Origin: Saprospiraceae bacterium
GTDB taxonomy: Bacteria > Bacteroidota > Bacteroidia > Chitinophagales > Saprospiraceae
Direction of reading: 5' to 3'
Length of the DNA stretch: 64,000 nt
NCBI GenBank assembly: GCA_016718205.1
Contig: JADKEB010000034.1
Span: forward strand, 434,001 to 498,000
Below, piece after piece: positions 7,935-17,606 of this stretch. The position numbers and the translations under genes were made by a program. Within the stretch, counting starts at the first letter, position 1. Every line of letters starts with the position of its first letter. The notes beneath the pieces were generated by a model. It made no database searches. It was not told the DNA's origin and saw only the letters and a program-made list of their open reading frames with translations.

Positions 7935-9503
7935 TTAAGGTGATCCATATCCGCCACCGCCCGGCAATTCCATCACCAATTCTTCTCCCGAATACAGCTT
8001 GTCGTGTCCTTTTATCGGAGTATGTCTTCTTTTGCCGAGTGCTGTGACAATATATATCTTGCCACTTTTTCCTTCTTTTCCCCCGAAAAGTCCATAAGCT
8101 TTATTATTTATTTTTTCTGTGACATTACTTATGTGAATGGGTGTTTTGCCTATATTTTTATAAGCAAATCGCTGACCCATCCCACCTTTATACTTTCCAT
8201 TGCCACCACTTCCTTTGATATGACTTTTGCAAGTCACCAGTACAGGAGCATCATTTTCAAATACTTCAATAGGGACATTTGCCACATTGGTAGGATAACA
8301 AAGGGTATGCTCTCCTGCTAGTCCTTTTCTGCCGCCATATCCTCCTGCCAGAAATAAATATTCTACATATTCCTTGCCATTTTCTTTTTTACCACTCAAC
8401 ACCATCACCCAAACAGCAGATCCGCAGTCAGCCTGAACCTTGTCCGGTACTGCCTGACTTAGCGCTTTCATCACTGGACCATACAGGATATTGCCTGTAA
8501 CATTTCGTGCCCCGAGCGGCGAGGGTTTTTGAGCATTGAGCAGACTTCCTTCGGGTGCGTGTATGCTTATAGGTCTGAAACTCCCTTCATTGTTGGGCAC
8601 ATCCGGACTAAAGATACATTTGATAGGATAGGCGGTATAGGCAAAAACATAATTGAGTACTGCATTAATGGCCAATGAATGAGCGGCAGATGTGCCGGTA
8701 TAATCTACATGAATACTGTCATTTTTAATGGTGACAGCACACTTGAGCAGAACCGGTTCTGATTTGCCACCGCCATCACCGTGATATTCTGCATGGTAAG
8801 TTCCTTCCGGAGCCGCTTTTATAGCCGCACGCATCGACTTTTCAGAGGCATCGATGATTTGTTTTCCAAGATGATCTATTTCAGTGAGCTTATTTTCTGC
8901 CATCATGCGGTGCAGGGATTTTATACCCTGATCATTGGCTGCTACCTGAGCTAAAATATCTCCTACAGTCTGGTCGGCAGCCCTTACATTGTTTCTGATG
9001 ATGCTAAAGAGTGGTTCGTTTTTTTGGCCTGCATCATAAAGTTTCATCGGTGGTATATACAGTCCTTCTTCATAGTAATCTTTGGCATTGGCGCCCCAAA
9101 GTGTTCCGCCTATATCCGGGCTGTGGGCAATACAGCCTATAAAGCCGACTAACTTCTTTTCAAAAAAAATGGGTGTCACTATGCCTATATCGGGCTTATG
9201 TCCTGCACACAACCATGGATCATTGGTGATGACCACATCCCCTTCCTGCCATGATTTTTCGGGGAAATAGTCTTTAAGTAATGCCTTTACTAAAAAAGGC
9301 AAAACGCCCAGAAATGACGGTACGCTCACACTGCTTTGTGCCAGAGATTGTCCCTTGGTATCCAGTAAAACTACGGCAAAATCAGCGCTTTCTCGGGTAA
9401 CAGAAGAAAAGGCAGTACGTTGTAGTGCGGTACCTGCTTCATCTACTATAGAGATCAATCGTGCCCAGAGCAGGGATAAATCTATTGCGTTATATTGCTT
9501 CAT
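7935..9503 (-). CDS. Hydantoinase B/oxoprolinase family protein
   Basis: A 522-residue protein intact over the family's usual length. It shows the HyuB landmarks: an N-terminal RLISIVDEAGTALQRTAFS block, GDVVITNDPWLCAGHKPDI near residues 85-105, IAHSPDIGGTLWGANAKDYYEEG, and a glycine-rich C-terminus (KGGMGQRF, MELPGGGGYG). HyuB works with HyuA in ATP-dependent hydrolysis of cyclic amides such as hydantoins or 5-oxoproline; relatives of the pair are acetone and acetophenone carboxylases. The gene starts one base after the hyuA stop, as expected for a two-subunit enzyme. The substrate is not deducible. Confidence 0.88.
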   Translation of the reverse strand: MKQYNAIDLSLLWARLISIVDEAGTALQRTAFSSVTRESADFAVVLLDTKGQSLAQSSVSVPSFLGVLPFLVKALLKDYFPEKSWQEGDVVITNDPWLCAGHKPDIGIVTPIFFEKKLVGFIGCIAHSPDIGGTLWGANAKDYYEEGLYIPPMKLYDAGQKNEPLFSIIRNNVRAADQTVGDILAQVAANDQGIKSLHRMMAENKLTEIDHLGKQIIDASEKSMRAAIKAAPEGTYHAEYHGDGGGKSEPVLLKCAVTIKNDSIHVDYTGTSAAHSLAINAVLNYVFAYTAYPIKCIFSPDVPNNEGSFRPISIHAPEGSLLNAQKPSPLGARNVTGNILYGPVMKALSQAVPDKVQADCGSAVWVMVLSGKKENGKEYVEYLFLAGGYGGRKGLAGEHTLCYPTNVANVPIEVFENDAPVLVTCKSHIKGSGGNGKYKGGMGQRFAYKNIGKTPIHISNVTEKINNKAYGLFGGKEGKSGKIYIVTALGKRRHTPIKGHDKLYSGEELVMELPGGGGYGSP

Positions 9504-9504
9504 T

Positions 9505-11570
9505 TCAATATTCCATTTCTATAATGATGTTTTTAAATTCATCCACACGCACAATCGCATTTTGTCCTACGACAGTGGTACTTTCATATTCTTCTATGAT
9601 ACAAGGGCCTTTTAATGCCATATCAGTCGTGATGGCATATCTTTCATACACTGGTGTATTTACGAAATCCTGACCCCAAAATACATTTCTACTTCCTTTT
9701 AAAGCTGTTGCACCACTTTCTATGCCGGCTTGTTTGGGAATAAAACGAGGTGAAGGTCCTTTGACCAATATTCTCCAGGTAATGGCTTCGACCGGAATAC
9801 CTTCGATAATTCGTCCATATCTTGTACTATATTCTTTTTTGAAATTGCCGATAATTTCGTCCATAGAAGCTTTTCCTAATATGCCGTTGGGCATTTTTAC
9901 ATGGATATCATGTCCCTGACCGGCGTACCTCATATCGCAAGTCACATTAACCTGAATATCCTTGGGATCAATTCCTGCATTCATGACAAATTGTTTTCCC
10001 TTTTGGGTAAGTGTTGAAATCATTTTATTGACTCTTTGCCAATCCAGATTTTCCAAAACAGAAATATAACTAAAGATTTCTTCCTTGGCCACAGGACTTA
10101 CCAGAAACCCTAATGCACTTAAAACCCCGGCTCCTGCGGGTATGATGAGTTGTGGTGCATTCATCAATCGGGCTACATGAAAAGCATGCACAGGACCTGC
10201 TCCGCCAAAGGCCAACATAGAAAAAAAACGTGGATCAAGTCCTTTTTCTATGATATGTACCCGAGCGGCATTGGCCATATTTTCGTTGACTATACGATGA
10301 ATTCCCCAGGCTGCAGCTTCTACAGTGATACCCAATGGATCAGCAATTTTGTTTTTCATCGCAGTAATTGCCGCTTCTTTATTTAAGGACATGCTACCTC
10401 CTAAAAAGAAATCTGCATTCAGGAATCCAAGGATTAGATCTGCATCAGTCACTGTAGGATGTTCGCCACCTCGTCCATAACAGGCTGGTCCCGGTGTGGA
10501 AGATGCACTCTCAGGACCTACCGTCAAAGCCCAAGGTGATTGATATACGCTATGCTTCCGCCGCCGGCACCGATTTCAATCATATCAATAACCGGAATTC
10601 TAACCGGTAAGCCGCTTCCTTTTTTAAATCTTTTTTCTCTTGCAGCTTCAAAATGGTTGGTGATTTCAGGCTCCAGGTCCCTTATCATGGATGCTTTTGC
10701 CGTCGTACCTCCCATATCAAAGGCCAATAAATCTTTTTTATCTATCATCTGGCCCAAAAAAACACCTGCCATTGTGCCACCAGCAGGTCCACTCTCCAAC
10801 AATTGAACAGGCGTTTTCACCGCACCTTCTACTGTGGTCAGTCTACCGGCACTATCCATTATGTGTAGCTTACCGAAAAAACCAATGATATTGAGCTTTT
10901 TGATGAGGTTGGTAAGGTATTCATGGGTCAAAGGTTGAACATAAGCATTCATGGCGGTAGCGCTGGTACGTTCATATTCTCTGATTTCAGGCATAACATC
11001 ACTGCTTAGTGAGTACGTAATTTCAGGAAATTCATCAGATAATATTTGTCCTGTTATCTGCTCATGTTGCGCATTTGCATATGAATGTAAGTAACTGACG
11101 GCAATACTTTTTACGCCTTTACTGACCAAAAATCTGATTTTTTCACGAACGTGAACTACATCCAACCTTTTGATGATCTGGCCGCTATTGTTCATTCGCT
11201 CATCTATACCTACCCGGAGAACAGAAGGAATGAGAGGTTTAGGCATTGTGATGAAAATATCATAAATATCATATCTCATTTCGCGACCTATTTCCAGGAC
11301 ATCTTCAAAACCCTTGGTGGTAAGCAATCCTGTCTTTGCTCCTTTGCGCTCTATGATGGCATTAGTCACGAGTGTCGTCCCATGAACTATAGATTTTATA
11401 TCTGCTATGGCTAAACTGTTTTTTTCAGTAATTTCATGAATTCCCGTAATGATTCCCAAAGTAGGGTCAGGATAGGTGGTAAGGGTTTTGCCAAAATAAA
11501 TTTTATGATCTGCTTCATTCAATAAAACCAGATCCGTAAATGTCCCTCCTATATCTATACCTAACTTCAT
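9505..11570 (-). CDS. Hydantoinase A/oxoprolinase family protein, split by one frameshift
   Basis: Two open frames together make one HyuA of about 688 residues, the family's normal length. The N-terminal part (10524-11570) has the ATPase phosphate loop GIDIGGTFTDLVLL (residues 3-16), GTTLVTNAIIERKGA and DMGGTTAKAS. It ends SIAYINHLGL and a stop. The C-terminal part (9505 to about 10530) resumes with LTVGPESASSTPGPACYGRG. Adding one G to the run at 10530-10532 gives a continuous HLGALTVGPESA, so a single-base deletion explains the break. HyuA is the ATP-binding subunit acting with the adjacent HyuB. Without correction the protein would be non-functional. Confidence 0.85.
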
Positions 11571-11582
11571 TACTGTATTTTA

Positions 11583-11891
11583 TCAGGCTATTTGGCCCGC
11601 CATCATAAATGTGGGATTGTCTGCAAAATCCTGAAATTGTGCAGCGATAGATTTCATCATGTCTGTACTGATATCTTTGCCTAATTGTTCCATATCATTG
11701 ACTTCGAGAATTTCTACATATTGAAAAGGAGCCGGCGACTCGCTGCCTAAAACTCCGGAAGTTTTGAATACTTTAAAATCAGATACTGAAGTCAACCTTT
11801 TCACTGTGGGTACATCTACGGTTTGTGCCCAGGTTTCATATTTTATCGCAGAGGTCTCGTCTTTGAGATTGAACAATACTATTAATGTCAT
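11583..11891 (-). CDS. REDY-like protein of the HapK type
   Basis: A 102-residue ferredoxin-like-fold protein. The start TLIVLFNLKDETSAIKYETW, the central TVKRLTSVSDFKVFKTSGVL and the end AAQFQDFADNPTFMM match the HapK/REDY small proteins, which were first named from prodigiosin-type pigment clusters but occur widely in catabolic clusters; their reaction is unclear (Dabb/EthD-like fold). It is intact and lies 13 bases before hyuA and 35 bases after the aldolase gene. It may be a small lyase or a chaperone of an unstable intermediate; this is inference. Confidence 0.75.
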   Translation of the reverse strand: MTLIVLFNLKDETSAIKYETWAQTVDVPTVKRLTSVSDFKVFKTSGVLGSESPAPFQYVEILEVNDMEQLGKDISTDMMKSIAAQFQDFADNPTFMMAGQIA

Positions 11892-11925
11892 TTTTATTGG
11901 ATATTATTTGATGGTTATGCTTTAC

Positions 11926-12682
11926 TTATTGATTTTTAAATCCTTTTACACCGGACGTTATCAAACCTTGTACAGAATTTAGTATAATCTGTGCTCCGTT
12001 TTGGATCAAGCCATCTGCCTGCTCTTTTGTAGCTGCTACTGTCCCGATTATCTTTCCTACAGCCTTAGTTTTTGCAAACACAGTTTCAATAATCTCTTTT
12101 ACCCTCCGGATGATTGGGTCCGTCATAGTATCCCATGCTCATTGCTAAATCTCTGGGGCCGATGATAATGCCATCTACACCTTCCATATTTACCATATCA
12201 TCCAGAAAATCCATACATACAATGTCCTCCATCTGCGGAAAAACTAAAGTATTTTTGTTGGCGTAATCAATATATTGAAGTTGGTTCATTGTGCCTGCCA
12301 GATAGTCGGCTGATCTTACAGGGCCAAGCCCTCTTTTGCCAAACGGTGGATATTTTACGGCGTTTACCAATTCTTTTACCTGTGATATATTCACAATACC
12401 AGGCATCATCACACCAACTATCCCAGCATCCATGTATTGCAATATTAATTTTTCATCGACAGACCTAATCCTTGCCCATGGTGAGATACCAGTATTTTCG
12501 CAGGCACGTATCATGCCAACAGTCTGAGATACATCGATAGGACCATGCTCGCCATCTATCATATAAAAATCCAGCCCTGCCCAACCCAGATACTCGCAAA
12601 TAGTCGGGTCAGATGTAGGGGAGATCGCTCCATACAAGATGCCGCCATTCGTGAGTTTATCCTTAGCTTTACTTGATATCAT
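11926..12682 (-). CDS. HpcH/HpaI family aldolase, split by one frameshift
   Basis: A class II-type TIM-barrel aldolase of about 252 residues once joined. The first frame (12086-12682) has GLDFYMIDGEHGPIDVS, the metal- and substrate-binding block FPQMEDIVCM and GVDGIIIGPRDLAMSMG; it runs off into KRDY and a stop. The second frame carries VKEIIETVFAKTKAVGKI to the end. Removing one base from the CCC run at 12102-12104 (GGG on the coding strand) restores NHPEVKEIIE. Family members cleave 4-hydroxy-2-oxoacids or malate-like compounds to pyruvate (or an oxoacid) plus an aldehyde. It probably follows the hydratase encoded upstream. Confidence 0.85.
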
Positions 12683-12692
12683 GCTTCACTTT

Positions 12693-13226
12693 TATTTTAA
12701 ATCCTGGACTGTCCCGTCGGCTATTTTTTTCCTAATAAATTCCATCAGACCGCCTGATGCAGCGACTTCTGCCACAAAAAGGTGCTACCGGCACACATTG
12801 GAATTGGAGATTTTTAGTCAGATTATATACCATTCCTGTTTCAGGGTGATATTCCAACTCGTCACCGGTTTCACATGCTAAATTCATATCTCTTGCAGTG
12901 ACAAAAGACATACCGTAGTTGATGGCATTTCTGAATTGCAATCTTGCAAAACTCGTCGCAAAGACGGCTTTTATACCGGCTCCCATCAATCCCGTGATAC
13001 AATGCTCAATACTCTTGCCTCCTCCTGCAAAATTATGGCCAGCCACTATAAAAGTATAACCATGATCCTTAAACCCGTTTTCTCTGTTGAATGCTTCGTC
13101 TACGCCGGCCATAATCCATTTTGCATTTTCTTCTTTATCTATCGGCGACGTCCAAAACTTCTGAATTACCATTTCATAACTCATCACATATGTTTTGGTT
13201 ACCCACGCCTTTCCTCTTATTATCAT
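12693..13226 (-). CDS. Aconitase-type hydratase small subunit (LeuD/DmdB-like), frameshifted near the end
   Basis: About 177 residues when joined. N-terminal MIIRGKAWV, a central IVAGHNFAGGGKSIEHC (the small-subunit swivel-domain motif with the conserved Gly/Ser loop) and AVFATSFARLQFRNAINYG match 3-isopropylmalate/dimethylmaleate/homoaconitate small subunits. The reading frame derails after VPVAPF; one base too many in the A5 run at 12776-12780 (TTTTT on the coding strand) explains this. The corrected tail is VAEVAASGGLMEFIRKKIAD through a stop at 12693. It sits 22 bases after the large subunit and 10 before the aldolase. The C-terminal lesion probably affects only the last 40 residues. Confidence 0.83.
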
Positions 13227-13248
13227 ATATTAAGACTTATATCGTTTG

Positions 13249-14507
13249 TCATTTAATGTTTCTTGGGTCTGTGATGACCCCAAAAATCGAAGAAGCTGCG
13301 ACCACAGCAGGACTTGTTAAGTAGATCTGGGCATTTCTGCTACCCATACGACCTTTCATATTTCTGTTTCCGGCACTTAAGACTATATCTCCATCGCCCG
13401 CTACACCGGTGTGAATACCAGCACATGGTCCGCAACTTGGTGTTTCTATCGCTGCTCCGGCTTTGATGAGTGTTGAAAAATATCCTTTTTCTATGCATTC
13501 CAAATACACATCCTGACTGGCAGGTATACAGATCATATTGACATCCCGGTGGATTTGTTTATCCTTAAGTATATCTGCCATGATGGCAAAATCTTCAGTT
13601 CTTCCATTGGTGCATGTACCTACAAATGCTTTATTGAATTTAGTACCAACTAATGCCTCAACAGGAACAACATCGTCCAGTTTATCGGGTTTACTCACTG
13701 TGGGTCCTACATTGGTTACATCTACTTCATATACTGCGTCATAACGGGCATTTTCATCACTTGCCAACATCTGCCAGTCAGATTTTTGCACCGGTCTGAG
13801 ATAATCTACCGTTTTTTGGTCCGGTGCTATGATTCCGTTTTTTGCACCCAAATCCACTGTCATGTTGCACAATGTCATTCTTCCCGCAATGCTTAATGCT
13901 TCGATGGCTGGTCCTGTATATTCCAAAGCTTTATATATCAAATGTCCGTTCCAATGCATCATGCCCATGATATGCAGACTCAGATCTTTGGCCATGACAT
14001 AAGGTTGCCACTCACCTTTGATGACAAATTTTACAGATTCCGGTACGCGCAACCAACATTTGCCTGTAGCCATGGCTACCGCAGCATCTGTTACGCCAAT
14101 AGCATTTCCTACTGCACCGACTGCACCATAAGTATTGGCATGACTATCCGTTCCTATAGAAACTTTTCCTGGTAGGACGTGACCTTGTTCGACCATAATC
14201 TGGTGTGCTATACCTTGTCTTCCAAGATCATAAAAATATGGAATGTCATAACCTCTGACGATTTCCCTCCATTCATTGAGCATGGTTGCCCACTGCTCTG
14301 TAGGTGGCGGAACCAAATGATCACTCACACAAATTACCTTATTTTTATCAAATAGTTTTTTGTCCGGACTGAGGCTCTCAAAAGCCTTAAAACACTGTTT
14401 GCCCAAATAATCCATAGTCATGACGGAGTTAACATTTACCCATACCAACTCTCCGGGAAGGACACTATCTCCCGGCTATTCAGCGCCACACTTTCTGTTA
14501 TTGTCAT
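13249..14507 (-). CDS. Aconitase-type hydratase large subunit (LeuC/DmdA-like), frameshifted near the start
   Basis: About 419 residues, the size of LeuC2/homoaconitate/dimethylmaleate hydratase large subunits. It has SIGTDSHANTYGAVGAVG, the first [4Fe-4S] Cys region in AFVGTCTNGR, and the second pair in TPSCGPCAGIHTG, then AGNRNMKGRMGS. The three cluster cysteines are therefore present. The main frame opens at LVWVNVN, but the natural ATG is at 14507-14505 (MTITESVALNS); a one-base loss around the CCCGG at 14471-14475 separates the two parts. It is the first gene of the catabolic operon. The exact 2-hydroxyacid substrate is unknown; leucine synthesis is unlikely given the neighbours. Confidence 0.85.
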
Positions 14508-14513
14508 AACCTT

Positions 14514-14530
14514 CAAAATTACCAATTTTG
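14514..14530. promoter_or_regulatory. 17-bp palindrome upstream of the catabolic operon
   Basis: CAAAATT-ACC-AATTTTG, perfect 7-base arms, centred about 15 bases upstream of the hydratase start codon. It could be an operator or a leader hairpin. No dedicated regulator gene is adjacent. Confidence 0.3.
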
Positions 14531-15227
14531 AATTACAAAGTACAATGCCGAAAAGATATTGTTAAACACCTGAAATAAACCAAATATGTACAATCAAATG
14601 AGCTTTATTATTTAAGAGCGGTTTTATAAAATCAATGGTCACTTCTGCTTTGGCTTTGAATCTTCATTCAGCAATTTTTCCAGAAAGAAGCAGGAATCTC
14701 ATCTGAAGTAGCTACTTTCGCTCATTGACATAGTGATACCTAAATTAGCCCCTTCTGAACATCTCCAGTCCCTGACTCTGAAATCCATCTCCCATAAGGT
14801 CTAAAATTTCAAAAAGCTTGGAGCGGGCGTTTTATAGTCCACATCAGACACACGCTGTCCCTTGTCTCCCATGAATAACCTTCATTCTTGGAGAATCAAA
14901 ATCAACGTTCCTGTCTCATCAAAGGAAGAAACGCCAAAATCATGCAATTCTTCATGGCCATCATCCAACTGAGAAATCAAATGAAAATAAAAAAGACAGA
15001 ACAAACAGAAAGCCCAATCTTTGCACGGGAGAAGTGGAAGTAAACAGCCAATAACTTCTACACCTGAAAAAAAAGAAAATCAAGTCAAAACAAACGGTCT
15101 AGATACCAAAATCCCTACAACCTGAAATATGCCAGCGAAGCGGCGAGCTATCAAATCAAAGGCTTCAAAACCGATCAGATGGACAGCCTAAAGATAACCT
15201 TACAAATAGCGTTAAACTAACATCACC
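14531..15227. other. Decayed non-coding stretch with no intact gene
   Basis: No credible open gene. Plus-strand fragments such as YASEAASYQIKGFKTDQMD (around 15130-15185) read like protein but are broken by stops, so this seems to be the left part of the same decayed mobile segment described next. The operon promoter must lie in its first 100-150 bases. Confidence 0.4.
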
Positions 15228-15556
15228 ATGCAAAGCATCACGTTAAAACTGGATCTGTACGAATACAAACAAGTAGAAGCCACGAGCAAACTCATGGCTG
15301 AAAAGTTGAGCATCAGCAGAGAGAACTGGAGGCCGATTTAACAGATTGGCCAGCTTGCTGAGCATTACAGAGACAAAGCCCAATACCAAAAAGGGAGAGG
15401 TCAGCAAAGCCCGAAAGTACAGATACCACCAGCGACCGTAAGCAAGTGTATAGACTTCTTAAAACAATCAAACCTGATGGACAAGTTCAATGAATACATA
15501 GGGAGCGCAGGCATCATCGGAGGAAACCAATCGGATATTCTATGGCACTGTCTGTA
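15228..15556 (+). pseudogene. Remnant of a conjugative-element gene set
   Basis: A short frame at 15228-15344 (MQSITLKLDLYEYKQVEATS, 38 residues) is followed by broken frames containing YRDKAQYQ and CIDFLKQSNLMDKFNEYIGS then AGIIGG. The latter weakly resembles the segment before the P-loop in primase/helicase-like ATPases of Bacteroidota conjugative transposons (IG.AGIIGEE.NR). It is cut off where the RHS pseudogene's 3' end begins. The identity is tentative; what is clear is protein-like sequence without an intact frame. Confidence 0.3.
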
Positions 15557-16298
15557 CTGAGAGGATACTTGATGTTGGTTTCAAGTAGCTCTTGTCGGCA
15601 GAGGAAGTACTGAAATGGTAGTTGTAGGTATTGGTCAAATTTTTGGGATATAATGTACTTTTTTTCAACCTGCCAAATAAATCATATTCAAAAGTACTCT
15701 GTTGACCATCTACGTCCGTAATTGATCCCAAAAAATCATTTTGATGGTAGTTATATGTCTTACTATGATTTGAAAAATTCCAGCCTGTCACCAACCCACG
15801 ATAGCCCAATGTCAGGTTTTCTGCCAACCATCCCTTTTTCCTGCTTTGGATGGGTAGTAGATATATCATATTGTAATTATCTACAAATGATGCATCATCA
15901 TCAGCACATTGCATTGCACCATTTACATCCCAAGTGCACTCTCTACGTTTGACATTTGATATCATCGGTTTTCCGTCAAACAATGAAAACAGATTTTCTT
16001 GTATATCGAAAACAATACCATTAACTTTTTTCTCTTTATATACTACCGGAAACCTATGTGCATTCACTAAGCTGGTCATGTGCTTGCTGGCCAGGATAGC
16101 TTGAAGTATGATCAAACGGGTATTTGTAGTAATCCATAAACACCTTTCCATCAGAGTTGGTGACGGACTTTTGCATGAGGAAGGCAATGACATTTCCATT
16201 GATGGTGTAACCAGTGTATCTAAGACTTTCTCTGACCGAAATGGCAAGTGGCCCATAATGTTCTGTTGTGGTCATGGAGTCCAACAATAACTTTTTAT

Positions 16299-17606
16299 GG
16301 GGTGTATCCCATTTTTGCAAAAAAAAGTTTGAAAACATGAGAAAGGTGTTATAAATTTGTTCGAACCAAATAATAATTCAAATGGATAAGGTTAAACTTC
16401 TCAACCAGTTTAGCCAACTTTTGAATGAGATAGAACTTAAAGAACAGACCTCAGAGAATTTTTATGATTTCGAAAAATTTTGCGTTGAACAGCTTCAAAA
16501 GATTAACCTTGATGTTGTCACGCAAACCATCGGAGGAGAGCAGAATAATTATCGTAAAAAAAAACGATAATTGGCTATTATGGTAAGATGGACTTGAATA
16601 AAGAACACCCATTTATTTCTTCAATAAAAGGGTGTAAGATGAGTCCGTTACTAAAAGATATTGTGAGTTACGTTGGTCAAAGTGAATGTTATGAATCATC
16701 ATCAGAGGTGATAGAAAAGACAATGGGTTAAGAATTGACGATAATAAAATTCACAGACTTTGCAATGATCTAGGAGAGAAAAGTGCTGAGTGGTTAGATG
16801 ACCAAAAGAAAGGATAATGACACTAAACCCAGAAATAAGCCAAGACACTGAAGTGTTGTATGCACATTGCGACGGAGGGTATGTATTGACTCGTGAAGAA
16901 AAGTGGAAAGAAGTAAAAGTTGGTAGGGTTTACTCTTCAAATAACTTATTGAAAACCAATGATAAAAGAGGTTATATTGATGAGTCATGGTACACTTTTC
17001 ACATTGGAGACCACACCACATTTGAAGAAAAGATGGAACAATACCTAGACAGTTATAAATATCTTAAAGAACGAATGGTCTTTATAGTAGATGGGGCAAT
17101 ATGGATACACAACTGGATAAATGAAAAGTATCCTTGCGCACTAAAGATATTAGATTTTTTTCATGCCTATGAAAAAATATGTTATTTTTCAACCAAAGTT
17201 ATTTCAGACAAAATAAAGAGGAAAAAGTGGCAGATTGATATGCACGCAAAACTCCTAAAAGAGGGCGGGCAGGAAGTAATAAAAGAGATAGAAAAGATAA
17301 CTTGTATATCAAAGTCAAAGTCAAAATCAGAAGAGAAGGAAAAATTATTAGGTTATTTGAGAAGAAATGAGACACGCATGAATTATCCGTCTTATCTAAA
17401 ACAAGGCTTACAAATCGGCAGTGGAGCGATGGAAGCAGCGCATAGGACTCTAGTTCAAAAACGGTGTAAACTATCAGGGCAAAGATGGACGGAAAAGGGG
17501 TGCAACAAATATAATAAGCCTTAGAAACCTAAACATGAATAACAAATGGAGTGTACTTCAAGAATATTTGAGAAATACAGCTTAATGTAAAAATGGGATA
17601 CACCCC
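16299..17606 (+). mobile_element. ISKra4-like insertion sequence, 1308 bp
   Basis: Terminal inverted repeats: left 16299-16318 (GGGGTGTATCCCATTTTTGC) and right 17587-17606, matching 19 of 20 bases. A 7-bp target duplication TTTTTAT flanks it (16292-16298 and 17607-17613). It carries one transposase reading frame. Removing the element and one duplication copy restores an uninterrupted reading frame of the RHS gene (ARKIYHKKLLLDSMTTTEHY), so the boundaries are well supported. Confidence 0.9.
16382..17585 (+). pseudogene. ISKra4-family transposase, several frameshifts
   Basis: The protein can be read in pieces: MDKVKLLNQFSQLLNEIELK from 16382; LNKEHPFISSIKGCKMSPLL; a DDQKKG end; then the catalytic part 16817-17524. 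This part has YAHCDGGYV and FIVDGAIWIHNWI (candidate Asp residues), ILDFFHAYEK and the C-terminal LQIGSGAMEAAHRTLVQKR typical of ISKra4 transposases; the true tail is LRNLNMNNKWSVLQEY, ending at 17585. Breaks occur at the A9 run near 16556-16564, near 16728, near 16815 and in the GGGG near 17500. It is inactive as written, or the breaks are sequencing indels. Confidence 0.8.

Noticed and set aside
10524..10532. Programmed -1 frameshift in hydantoinase A
   Set aside because: No heptameric slippery sequence or downstream structure, and a one-base G-run indel explains it; neighbouring genes have the same kind of break.
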